From positions 5,022,001 to 5,086,000 of the forward strand of contig NZ_LT670817.1 of the NCBI RefSeq assembly GCF_900129425.1: 64,000 bases of DNA. The letters are read 5' to 3'. This DNA is from Bradyrhizobium erythrophlei (GTDB lineage Bacteria > Pseudomonadota > Alphaproteobacteria > Rhizobiales > Xanthobacteraceae). The notes below the pieces were generated by a model. It made no database searches. It saw only the letters and a program-made list of their open reading frames with translations, and had not been told where the DNA came from. Shown one piece after another: positions 51,363 through 59,725 of the stretch (position 1 is its first letter; each line of letters starts with the position of its first letter). A program made the position numbers and the translations under genes.

Positions 51363-53041
51363 TGGCTGCGTGAAAACGAACTGTCTGCTATGATTCGCTT
51401 GGCGATTTGCCGGGGGCAATCATGAAGCGCTTCGTTGAGGGTGCCGATCGCGGACAATCGACGTTGTTGCCGGAATGCCTCGATGAGTGGGTCGAGGAGA
51501 GCAATTGCGTTCGTGTGGTGGATTGCTTTGTCGACGGGCTCGATCTGGCCGATCTCGGTTTCGAAGGCGTCGAGCCTGCAGCGACAGGCCGGCCTGCCTA
51601 CCACCCCTCGGTTCTTCTGAAGCTTTACATCTACGGCTATCTCAACCGAGTGCAGTCGAGCCGCCGGCTTGAGCGCGAAGCCGGCCGAAACCTGGAAGTC
51701 ATATGGCTACTCGGTCGGCTCGTTCCCGATGACAAGGTGATTGCCGATTTCCGCAAGGACAATGGCCCGGCGATCCGCAGGGCATGCGCGAGCTTCGTCA
51801 ATCTCTGTCGCCAGATGGGTCTGTTGGCGAAGGCGAGCGTCGCGATCGACGGCAGCAAGTTCAAAGCGGTCAATAATCGAGATCGCAATTTTACCCGGGG
51901 GAAGATCGATCGCCGGCGCGCGCAACTCGAGGAGAGTGTGGCGCGGTATCTCTCCCAGCTCGATACGGCGGATAGGCAGGAACCGTCCGAAGTGCTGGTG
52001 CTCAAGACGACGCGGCTCAAGGAGAAGCTCGACAAGCTGAAAGAGGAAATGGGCAAACTCGCAGCCTACGAGAAGCAAATGTTGGCCTCGCCGGATCACC
52101 AAATCTCGCTCACTGATCCCGATAGCCGCTCGATGGCAACAAGTGGGCGTGGCTCGGGCGTCGTCGGCTACAATGTGCAGGTCGCGGTCGACACCGTGAA
52201 CCATCTGATCGTGACGCACGATGTGACGAATATCGGCTCGGATCGCTCACAACTGGCGAACGTGGCGCGGGAAGCCAAGGCCGTTCTGCAAGTCGATAAA
52301 CTCGAAGCCGTCGCCGACCGCGGCTACTTCAATGGCGAAGAGATCCTGGCCTGCGAGCAGGCAGGCATTTGCGTGACGTTGCCCAAACCGATGACGTCGG
52401 GCGCGAAGTCGGAAGGCCGCTTCGGCAAGCAGGACTTCGTCTATGTGCCGGAGGAGGATGTCTATCGTTGCCCCGCCGGCGAGAAGCTCAAATTCCACTA
52501 TGCCAATGAGGAACACGGGCAGAAGATGCGCCGGTACTGGACGAACGCCTGCAAGACCTGCGCAATCAAGGATCAGTGCACCACAGGCAAAGAACGCCGC
52601 ATCACGCGATGGGAGCATGAGCACGTTCTCGAAATCGTGCAGCAGCGGCTGGATCAAGATCCCCAGGCCATGCGCCGCCGGCGCGAGACGGTTGAGCATC
52701 CCTTCGGCACGCTCAAGATGAGAATGGGCGCGACGCACTTCTTGATGAAGACGCTGCCGAAGGTCGCGAGCGAGATGGCGCTCAGCGTACTCGCCTACAA
52801 TCTGACGCGGGTCATGAATATCGTCGGTACAAGGGCGTTGCTGGCAGCGATCAGAGCGTGAGTGTGGAGACCCCACTGCGTGCCGATACCGAGCCAGACC
52901 ATGCCCAGCATTCCCCGCCACGACTCGGAGGCGGCCCCTGATCGCCCAACAGGAAAAAATTGCTCAGATCGGCCGTGTCGGACTACGCCGACCGGATCGT
53001 GGACGTTCCCCGCCCGCGTCAGCGCGTTATCACGCAACCAA
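51363..53041 (+). mobile_element. IS1182-family insertion sequence, complete
   Basis: About 1.68 kb. Terminal inverted repeats TGGCTGCGTGAAAACG (51363-51378) and CGTTATCACGCAACCA (53025-53040) match at 14 of 16 positions. Flanking GACCC occurs on both sides (51358-51362 and 53042-53046), fitting a short target duplication. It lies inside a GTCCG-family repeat. The transposase is intact. Confidence 0.85.
51422..52861 (+). CDS. IS1182-family transposase
   Basis: A 479-residue transposase with the IS1182 order: N-terminal DUF772-like domain (PAYHPSVLLKLYIYGYLNRVQSSRRLEREAGRNLE), first catalytic Asp in SVAIDGSKFKA, a coiled-coil insert with KLKEEMGKLAAYEKQM, DDE core around VVGYNVQVAVDTVNHLIV and AVADRGYFN, the CKTCAIKDQCT Cys cluster, and the final EHPFGTLKMRMG with the catalytic Glu. 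Start ATG at 51422. Reading frame is intact, so the element may be active. Confidence 0.93.
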   Translation: MKRFVEGADRGQSTLLPECLDEWVEESNCVRVVDCFVDGLDLADLGFEGVEPAATGRPAYHPSVLLKLYIYGYLNRVQSSRRLEREAGRNLEVIWLLGRLVPDDKVIADFRKDNGPAIRRACASFVNLCRQMGLLAKASVAIDGSKFKAVNNRDRNFTRGKIDRRRAQLEESVARYLSQLDTADRQEPSEVLVLKTTRLKEKLDKLKEEMGKLAAYEKQMLASPDHQISLTDPDSRSMATSGRGSGVVGYNVQVAVDTVNHLIVTHDVTNIGSDRSQLANVAREAKAVLQVDKLEAVADRGYFNGEEILACEQAGICVTLPKPMTSGAKSEGRFGKQDFVYVPEEDVYRCPAGEKLKFHYANEEHGQKMRRYWTNACKTCAIKDQCTTGKERRITRWEHEHVLEIVQQRLDQDPQAMRRRRETVEHPFGTLKMRMGATHFLMKTLPKVASEMALSVLAYNLTRVMNIVGTRALLAAIRA

Positions 53042-53062
53042 GACCCAAAGCGGCCATTGACC
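53042..53062. repeat. GTCCG-stem dispersed repeat, copy 15, right part
   Basis: GACCCAAAGCGGCCATT continues the tail of the copy interrupted at 51362. Without the insertion, the sequence would read GCGAATGACCCAAAGCGG, the family tail. Confidence 0.75.
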
Positions 53063-53142
53063 CGCGATACCATCGGCATACGCTTCTGTTTGCTTAGGCC
53101 CCCTCGGCCAACAGGCGTTTGATGACGCGAGGAGAGAGGTCC

Positions 53143-53949
53143 ATGAAGAAACACAAGCTTCTGATCGCAGTGATCATGTTCGGATTGACATGGGCCGCAA
53201 TCGTCAGGGCTGAGGCTCAGCCGATCGAGCAACAAACCAAGCCGACGATTCTTCTCGTCCACGGCGCATGGGCGGATGCTTCAAGCTGGAACGGCGTCGT
53301 CGATCTCCTGCTCAAAGACGGTTACACCGTCCGAGCCCTACCGAATACTTTGCGCGGACTCTCCGCAGACGCTGCCGTCATCTCAACGTATCTCAAATCC
53401 GTTGCCGGACCCGTTGTTCTGGTAGGCCATTCATACGGCGGCTCGGTGATAAGCGTTGCTTCCGCCAACGCCCCGAACGTGAAGGCGTTGGTGTTCGTCG
53501 ATGCGTTCGCGCCCGACGCGGGGGAATCGATTCACTCAGAACTCGCGAGCGCTCCGCCGCCGCCGTCGGATTTCACGATTTCGGTACCCTTCACGGCATC
53601 CAACGGCGATGGAGCAGACCTGTACGTCAATTCCAAATACTTCGGAACGGTGTTTGCATCTGCGGAACCGGCGGATGTCGCGACGCGGTTAGCCGCTACG
53701 CAGCGCCCGCTCGCAGAACGCTGCGCAACGGACAGAGCGCCGGAAGCTGTGGGATGGAAGACGATTCCCTCCTGGTACGTCATAGGGGACGCCGACAAGG
53801 TCATTCCGCCTGACATCCAGCTCAAGTTTGCGACGCGTGCCAAGTCGGAGATCTACCACGTTCCCGGCGGCGACCATCCAAGCATGATCGCGCACCCGGA
53901 AGTAACCGTGGCTGCGATCCGCGACGCGGCGAACGCCGTTTCGCACTAG
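53143..53949 (+). CDS. Secreted alpha/beta hydrolase (RsbQ/EstA-like)
   Basis: A 268-residue exported hydrolase: signal peptide (LLIAVIMFGLTWAAIVRAEA), ILLVHGAWADASSWNGVV (oxyanion loop), LVGHSYGGSVI (Ser97 elbow), VIGDADKVIPPDIQ (acid) and VPGGDHPSMIAHP (His). This matches a large group of secreted esterase-like proteins with unknown substrates. GGAGAGAGG precedes the ATG. It starts about 100 bases after the IS1182 element. Confidence 0.88.
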   Translation: MKKHKLLIAVIMFGLTWAAIVRAEAQPIEQQTKPTILLVHGAWADASSWNGVVDLLLKDGYTVRALPNTLRGLSADAAVISTYLKSVAGPVVLVGHSYGGSVISVASANAPNVKALVFVDAFAPDAGESIHSELASAPPPPSDFTISVPFTASNGDGADLYVNSKYFGTVFASAEPADVATRLAATQRPLAERCATDRAPEAVGWKTIPSWYVIGDADKVIPPDIQLKFATRAKSEIYHVPGGDHPSMIAHPEVTVAAIRDAANAVSH

Positions 53950-54146
53950 CAGACAACGATGGAACAGCGACGTCTCCGAAACCGGGCGATCCCACGAAGG
54001 ACCCATCGGTAGCTTGGCCGGACGACCGCAAGGTCGTGCAAATTTGCGAGCGACTCTGCACAGTATCTTTGATGGTGTGGGAGGGGAGGAGCCGCAGCTC
54101 CTGCTATTCCGAGTTTAGGTCTTGAAGATCATGTTGCGGTGCATGA

Positions 54147-54265
54147 GTCCGCTTCTGGCACCTTTCGGACGTGGCCGGTCTAACTGACGATGTCGGTTCT
54201 TGGGGGTAAAGCGGACTCACAGCCGACATCGCGGAAACGACGCGAATGACCCCATGGCGGTCATT
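54147..54265. repeat. GTCCG-stem dispersed repeat, copy 16
   Basis: GTCCG (54147-54151) pairs with CGGAC (54166-54170) around CTTCTGGCACCTTT. The second stem is GTCGG...GCGGAC, with tail GCGAATGACCCC. Its right end lies 12 bases from an ABC_sub_bind 3' relic read from the minus strand. Confidence 0.8.
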
Positions 54266-54276
54266 CGGCGCGCGGC

Positions 54277-54327
54277 TCATTCGATCACCTCGTCGGCGCG
54301 GGCGAGCGCCAAAGCCGGACCGAAGGC
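54277..54327 (-). pseudogene. ABC_sub_bind C-terminal scrap
   Basis: On the minus strand the last codons read ALALARADEVIE-stop, the family C terminus. Upstream codons belong to the start region of the opposite-strand DUF427 gene and do not continue the homology. Confidence 0.6.
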
Positions 54328-54426
54328 CGCCATCCTCTCGTGGAACCTTGCCGCCGGGTCCGCGTTCCCGGGTAAGGAATACCTGGTGCTACCGGCCTCG
54401 ATCATCAAACCTCCGGGGAGAGAGCG

Positions 54427-55344
54427 ATGGGACTGTCCTGGCAACAAGGTCCGCTCTCGACGGGAGCAATCGGCCGGTTCCTCGTGCCCGAACCGCTGCC
54501 CAAGAGACTGTTGTACGTCGAGCCGTTGCGCCGGCGCATGCGCGTGCGCTTTGGGGGAATCTGGATCGCCGATAGCGAGCATGCCCTCCTGCTCTTCGAA
54601 CCGGGCCGCTATCCGGTAGCCTACTTCCCGGAGACCGACGTTTCTCCACATGTCCTGGAACGCACCGAGCATACCACCCAACACCCCGATCTCGGGCTCA
54701 CGTCCTGGTACAGCGTCCGGGCGGACGAGCAGCACATCGCGCCGCGAGGGGCGTGGCAGCACACCACCCTGCCCGCCCATGCGCGCGAACTGCAGGCACG
54801 CGTCGCGTTCGCGTGGCGGGCCATGGACGCTTTCTATGAAGAAGACGAACGGATCGTGGGCCATGCCGCTGACAGCTACCACCGCATCGACATTCGCCAG
54901 GCCTCCCGCAACCTCGTGGTTGGCCATGGCGACCGGATCATCGCCGACACCAGGCGGCCGCTCGTCCTCTACGAGTCCGGCTTCGCGCCGCGCTGGTACG
55001 TTCCACGCGCCGACATCGATGAGGCCGCCCTCACTCCCGTGAAACTCCAGACCTTCTGTCCATACAAAGGGCTCTGCAGCTATTACTCCATCGGTGACGT
55101 CCGTCTGGCGGCATGGTCGTATCCTGACGCCTATCCCGAGGTCGGCCGCATTTCCAACATGGTGTCGTTCGAACCGGACATGGTCTCGGTAGATCTCGAT
55201 GGCGCTCAGCTCCATCTTGAGCCGGGTCAGACAGTCGTTCCGCACGGCCCCGATCGCAACCTCGACCTCTCCGAGGTAGTCCGACCTGCAAACGGCCATG
55301 GGCGGGCACCGGGTGGCGGGCCCGCAGCGGCTGCGAACGACTAG
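54427..55344 (+). CDS. Double DUF427 protein
   Basis: A 305-residue protein with two DUF427 domains (about 25-125 and 145-255). Signature segments are RVRFGGIWIADSEHALLLFEPGRYPVAYFP and LVVGHGDRIIADTRRPLVLYESGFAPRWYVPRADI, then FCPYKGLCSYYSI in place of the usual CPYKG turn. Function unknown; the fold is beta-rich. GGGGAGAGAGCG precedes the ATG. It lies 35 bases upstream of the MOSC/reductase fusion on the same strand and may share a transcript. Confidence 0.85.
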   Translation: MGLSWQQGPLSTGAIGRFLVPEPLPKRLLYVEPLRRRMRVRFGGIWIADSEHALLLFEPGRYPVAYFPETDVSPHVLERTEHTTQHPDLGLTSWYSVRADEQHIAPRGAWQHTTLPAHARELQARVAFAWRAMDAFYEEDERIVGHAADSYHRIDIRQASRNLVVGHGDRIIADTRRPLVLYESGFAPRWYVPRADIDEAALTPVKLQTFCPYKGLCSYYSIGDVRLAAWSYPDAYPEVGRISNMVSFEPDMVSVDLDGAQLHLEPGQTVVPHGPDRNLDLSEVVRPANGHGRAPGGGPAAAAND

Positions 55345-55379
55345 GTGGCTTCCGGTCCCCCATCAAAGCGGAGCTGGAC

Positions 55380-57143
55380 ATGGCTCGACTGCTATCGGTG
55401 AACGTCGGACTTCCACGCGACATCGCGTGGAAGGGTCGCACCGTACACACCGGGATCTGGAAAAATCCGATGCTTGGCCGCTGTCGCGTCGGCCGGTTGA
55501 ATCTGGACGGAGACGGTCAAGGGGACCTGAGCGGCCACGGGGGTGAGCAGCGAGCCGCCTTCGTCTACCAGATCGAATCCTATCGCTACTGGCAGGAGCA
55601 GCTGAAGAGGACCGACTTCGTCCACGGACAGTTCGGCGAGAACTTCACGATCGAAGGATTGCCCGACGACGCCGTTTGCATCGGCGACCGTTATCAAATC
55701 GGCGGCGCACTGTTCGAGGTCACTCAACCTCGCGTGACCTGCTATCGCGTCGGTATCAGGATGAACGAACCGCGGATGCCGGCACTGCTGACATCCAGCG
55801 GACGGCCGGGATTCTACTTCCGCGTCCTAAGGGAAGGCGACGTGGGCGCCGGCGACGAAATCGTGAAGGTGGGAGAGGCGAACGAGCGAATGACCGTCGC
55901 CGAGATCAACGCGCTTCTCTATTTGCCCGATCATGCGCGCGATCGATTGGAGCGCGCCTTGCGGATCGAGGCGCTTTCGCCCGGATGGCGCGCGTCGTTT
56001 GAGGCATTGCTGCAGAGCCAAACGACTGCTGCGGGGAGTGGCAACGCGGGGCTCGCGCCGGCAGCAGCTGCGCATCCGGTTGCATCGGGATTTCGGAGGC
56101 TCGCGGTGGCGGCAATCGATCAGGAGTCCGCGGACGTCCTCTCTTTGTCGATGCGGCATCCGGACGGTCAGCCGTTGTTACAAGCTCTGCCCGGTCAGTA
56201 CGTCGTCCTGCGTCTTCGACGCACCGGCGACGGCCCGCCACTGTTTCGCAGCTACTCGCTTTCGGGTCCCCTCTCGACGGAGCGCTATCGGATCAGCGTG
56301 AAGAGCGAGCCGAATGGAGCGGCTGGAACCTACCTGCGGGAGCATGTCCGGGTGGGCGATGTTCTCGACGTCAGCTTGCCGCGCGGAAGCTTCATTCTGC
56401 AGTCCGGAGAGCGGCCCGTGGTGTTGCTCAGCGCAGGAATCGGGGCGACGCCTGTTCTGGCGATGCTGTATGCGCTGGCGGCGGCCCGCTCGACACGGCA
56501 GATCTTGTGGCTGCACACGGCTCGCGACCGGCAGCATCATCCATTTGCCGCCGAAGTCCGCCGCCTCATGCCCGCGCTCACCCACGGCCGCAACTTTGTT
56601 TGCTACAGCAGGCCGGGCCCGCGCGACAAGGCGGGCGAGGATTTCGACGCTCCCGGTCACCTGTCGCGATCGATCTTCGATGAGGTCGGCATCCCCAAAG
56701 AGGCGGATGTCTATCTCTGCGGGCCGACCCGCTTCATGGCGGACATGAAAGAAGCGCTCGCAGCCTCGGACGTGGCGCCGGCGCGGATTCATGTCGAAAT
56801 CTTCAACGGCAGCGAGTCGAGGACTCCCGGCGTCGTCGGCGCGGCGACGCGAGCCCCACATCTGTCCAGCGATGACGCCAACACCGGTCCGCTGGTATCG
56901 TTCGCGCGAAGCGGCATCGCCGTACACTGGAAGGCGTCAGCCTACCAGAGCATTTTGGAGCTGGCCGAGGCGTGCGACGTTCCCGTACGTTGGTCGTGCC
57001 GGACCGGTGTTTGTCACAACTGTGAGAGCGGTTTGGTCTCGGGCGCGGTCGCCTATGGACCGCAGCCACTCGAGATGCCGGCCGACGGCAACCTTCTCGT
57101 TTGCTGCTCGCAACCTACCCGTGACGTCGTCATCGATTTGTAA
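55380..57143 (+). CDS. MOSC - ferredoxin reductase - 2Fe-2S fusion protein
   Basis: A 587-residue three-part protein. Residues about 1-165 form a MOSC domain (GHGGEQRAAFVY, QFGENFTIEG, QPRVTCYRVGIRM with a conserved Cys), as in molybdenum-cofactor sulfur carriers and YiiM-type N-hydroxylated base reductases; a 3-alpha linker follows to about 210. Residues about 245-480 are a flavin/NAD reductase (LFRSYSLSGPL, LLSAGIGATPVLAML, VYLCGPTRFM). Residues about 505-587 are a plant-type 2Fe-2S domain (WSCRTGVCHNCESG with C-x4-C-x2-C, and VCCSQP). The chain would pass electrons NAD(P)H to flavin to iron-sulfur to a molybdenum site. GGAG before the ATG. Confidence 0.88.
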   Translation: MARLLSVNVGLPRDIAWKGRTVHTGIWKNPMLGRCRVGRLNLDGDGQGDLSGHGGEQRAAFVYQIESYRYWQEQLKRTDFVHGQFGENFTIEGLPDDAVCIGDRYQIGGALFEVTQPRVTCYRVGIRMNEPRMPALLTSSGRPGFYFRVLREGDVGAGDEIVKVGEANERMTVAEINALLYLPDHARDRLERALRIEALSPGWRASFEALLQSQTTAAGSGNAGLAPAAAAHPVASGFRRLAVAAIDQESADVLSLSMRHPDGQPLLQALPGQYVVLRLRRTGDGPPLFRSYSLSGPLSTERYRISVKSEPNGAAGTYLREHVRVGDVLDVSLPRGSFILQSGERPVVLLSAGIGATPVLAMLYALAAARSTRQILWLHTARDRQHHPFAAEVRRLMPALTHGRNFVCYSRPGPRDKAGEDFDAPGHLSRSIFDEVGIPKEADVYLCGPTRFMADMKEALAASDVAPARIHVEIFNGSESRTPGVVGAATRAPHLSSDDANTGPLVSFARSGIAVHWKASAYQSILELAEACDVPVRWSCRTGVCHNCESGLVSGAVAYGPQPLEMPADGNLLVCCSQPTRDVVIDL

Positions 57144-57221
57144 ATCCTGACCGGGATTCGATTCCCGATTGAAGGACCGTCACGGTTCACTTCCGGGAAT
57201 CCCGCACAGCCGGAATTTCCT

Positions 57222-58517
57222 TTACTGAACTGGCTCCGCGCTCCGCGAAACGATGGCGGTCTCGGGCCGCAAGCTTGTCGTCATCGGGCCAGGTTCGGCG
57301 GCCGGGGAACGTGAGCGTCCCCGCAACGTACCGTCGGTGAGGAGTGACGTTGCGAACACTCCGAGGCCGCCGAGCGCAAACAATGTGCCGACCCATCCGG
57401 TCGAGGTCCATCCATACCCGGCGGCGATGGTGAGACCGCCGGTCCACGCACCGAGCGCGTTTGCGATATTGAAGGCGGAATGGTTGAGGGCGGCGGCAAG
57501 CGTCTGCGCATCCGCGGCGACGTCCATCAGCCGGGTCTGCAATCCCGGAACGACGGCGAATCCGGTCCCGATCACCAGCACGTTGGCCACGGCAAGCCAG
57601 GCATGGCCAGCCGTAAAGACCAGCAGACCGAGCACGGTTGCGTTCCACACGAGAAGGCCACCGATTGTGGGCAGCAGGGCGCGATCAGCCAGCCAGGAGC
57701 CAGCGACGTTGCCGATAATCATGCCTGTACCGAACACGCAAAGCACGAATGGCACGAGGGCCTCGCGAATGCCGGCGACATTGACGAGCGTCGGCGTGAT
57801 GTAGCTGAACACGGCGAACATGCCGCCCGAGCCGACCGCGCCGATGCCCAAGGTCAGCCAGACCTGCAGGCGACGGAGAGCGCCGAGCTCGCGGAACGGG
57901 CTGGCGTCCCGATCGGCTGTATCCGCCGGAACGAAGCGCCATATCAGCAGAATGGTGAGGGCGCCAATGGCGGCGACGGCGGCGAAGGCTGCCCGCCATC
58001 CCAGCGCCTGCCCCAAGGAAGTTGCGAGAGGCACACCCAGCAGTGTTGCGACCGCGAGGCCCAGCATCACACGGCCCACGGCGCGGGCGCGCTGGTTCGG
58101 CGGCGCCATGTTCGCGGCGACGAGCGAAGCTACGCCGAAATAAGCTCCGTGCGGCAACCCGGTCAGAAACCGCAGCACGACGAGCCAGCCATAGTCGGAA
58201 GCGAGCGCGCTCGCGACATTGCCGACTACAAAGACGGTCATCAAGGCAAGCAGCAGCATTCGCCGCGACAGCTTCGCGGCCAGAACGGCAATCACTGGCG
58301 CGCCGACCACCACTCCGAGCGCATATGCGCTGATGACGTGCCCCGCCACCGGGATCGACACACCGATATCGCCGGCGACATCAGGGAGCAGCCCCATGAT
58401 GCCGAACTCGCCCGTCCCGATGCCGAAGCCACCGACGGCCAGCGCGAGTTCCGCCAGATACACAGAAGAGGACTGGCCCGGCGAGGACCTGGCTGGTTCG
58501 AGCGCAACGGGCGTCAT
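57222..58517 (-). CDS. MFS drug/metabolite exporter (AraJ-like)
   Basis: A 431-residue major-facilitator protein with 12 transmembrane segments. The first helices carry LALAVGGFGIGTGEFGIMGLLPDVAGDIGVS and the loop GAPVIAVLAAKLSRRMLLL, typical of AraJ/YdhP-like DHA1 exporters. Divergent from a LysR regulator with 149 bases between, which probably regulates it. Substrate unknown. Convergent with the MOSC fusion gene. Confidence 0.88.
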   Translation of the reverse strand: MTPVALEPARSSPGQSSSVYLAELALAVGGFGIGTGEFGIMGLLPDVAGDIGVSIPVAGHVISAYALGVVVGAPVIAVLAAKLSRRMLLLALMTVFVVGNVASALASDYGWLVVLRFLTGLPHGAYFGVASLVAANMAPPNQRARAVGRVMLGLAVATLLGVPLATSLGQALGWRAAFAAVAAIGALTILLIWRFVPADTADRDASPFRELGALRRLQVWLTLGIGAVGSGGMFAVFSYITPTLVNVAGIREALVPFVLCVFGTGMIIGNVAGSWLADRALLPTIGGLLVWNATVLGLLVFTAGHAWLAVANVLVIGTGFAVVPGLQTRLMDVAADAQTLAAALNHSAFNIANALGAWTGGLTIAAGYGWTSTGWVGTLFALGGLGVFATSLLTDGTLRGRSRSPAAEPGPMTTSLRPETAIVSRSAEPVQ

Positions 58518-58590
58518 GGGGAGATCTCGTCAACAACAGACAGCGGGAACCGGGGGCGGGCCCGGATCCGCTAGGGATGGACTTATCGCA

Positions 58591-58620
58591 TTGCAATATG
58601 GCCCTTCGCATCTGCAAAAT
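58591..58620. promoter_or_regulatory. Candidate LysR operator between MFS and LysR genes
   Basis: TTGCAATATGGCCCTTCGCA and then TCTGCAAAAT give spaced TTGCA/TGCAA half-sites, in keeping with a LysR box (T-N11-A-type dyad). It lies in the 149-base divergent intergenic region. Assignment is by eye. Confidence 0.4.
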
Positions 58621-58666
58621 TAGCGCTATATAACCGGAAGCACTTCACGGAATTTGCAGGTATTCG

Positions 58667-59578
58667 GTGCATGCAATCAGCGAAATGGCGGTTTTCATCG
58701 AGGTTGCGGAGCAAGGCAGCTTTTCCGCCGCGGGGCGTCGACTGGGCCTCGCTTCCTCGGTGGTGGCCGATCGGGTGAAAGGTCTCGAGAGCCGCCTTAG
58801 GGTGCGGTTGCTGGCGCGCACGACAAGGCGTCAGTCCCTTACCGAAGCCGGAGCGATCTATCTGCGGGAGGCCCGGGCGATTTTGGCCACCATCACGTCG
58901 CTGGAAACAAGGCTGTCAGAACAGAGCTCGACGCCATCGGGCGTTTTGAAGGTGACCGCTCCCGCGCCGGTCGGGCGACGGTGGATCGCTCCATTCATCG
59001 GTGACTTCGTGCGACGGTATCCTGCCGTGCGCGTGCACCTCACTTTGGAGGATCGCTTCGCCGATATTGTCGGAGAGGGGTTTGACGTCGCGATCCGAGG
59101 CGGGCCGGTCGTCGATACCGCGCTGATTGGCCGGCGCCTGTTCGAGACGCGCCGTGTCGTGGTGGCTAGTCCGGATTATCTTGCGCGGCATGGGCGACCG
59201 GCAAGTCCTGACGACCTCGCCAACCATGCCTGTATCGTCTTTAACAACCAACGGCATTTCCATGCCGAGTGGCGTTTCGGGCGCGGCGACAGCGCCAGAA
59301 ATCTTCGGGTGACCGCCACACTTGCTGCAACCAACTCCGAACTGCCGGTGATCTGGGCCCTTGCGGGAGCGGGCCTTGCTCAGAAGTCCTGGTGGGAGGT
59401 CGCCGATCACGTCACGGCAGGTCGGCTCGTGACGGTGCTCGATCCGTTCGAACCAGAGCCGGCAACTTTCTTCGCGATCCATCCGGTGAGTAGCGCGCAG
59501 TCGCGCAAGATCGCACTGTTCGTCGATGAATTGGCGATCACATTGAAGGGACTATCTCTTGGTGGGGAGGCATCATGA
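58667..59578 (+). CDS. LysR-family transcriptional regulator
   Basis: A 303-residue regulator: winged helix-turn-helix at 1-60 (MAVFIEVAEQGSFSAAGRRLGLASSVVADRVKGLESRL) and a substrate-binding domain (about 90-295). This resembles the CrgA/DhmR-type regulators. A GTG start at 58667 gives the normal LysR N terminus; an ATG at 58685 is an alternative. Divergent from the MFS gene, which is its likely target and probably autoregulated from the shared region. Confidence 0.9.
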   Translation: MHAISEMAVFIEVAEQGSFSAAGRRLGLASSVVADRVKGLESRLRVRLLARTTRRQSLTEAGAIYLREARAILATITSLETRLSEQSSTPSGVLKVTAPAPVGRRWIAPFIGDFVRRYPAVRVHLTLEDRFADIVGEGFDVAIRGGPVVDTALIGRRLFETRRVVVASPDYLARHGRPASPDDLANHACIVFNNQRHFHAEWRFGRGDSARNLRVTATLAATNSELPVIWALAGAGLAQKSWWEVADHVTAGRLVTVLDPFEPEPATFFAIHPVSSAQSRKIALFVDELAITLKGLSLGGEAS

Positions 59579-59725
59579 AGTTGGCCGCGCCGGTCATCGC
59601 AACCTAATTTAAGGGCGGCAGCCGGATCGTTGATCGCGTGGAAACCGTTGGCTAAGGGGATCGCCCCGCCTTCGCAGGCGATGGCGGTTTCAATCCATCC
59701 CACGCGGCGGCGCCAGCGGAGAACC

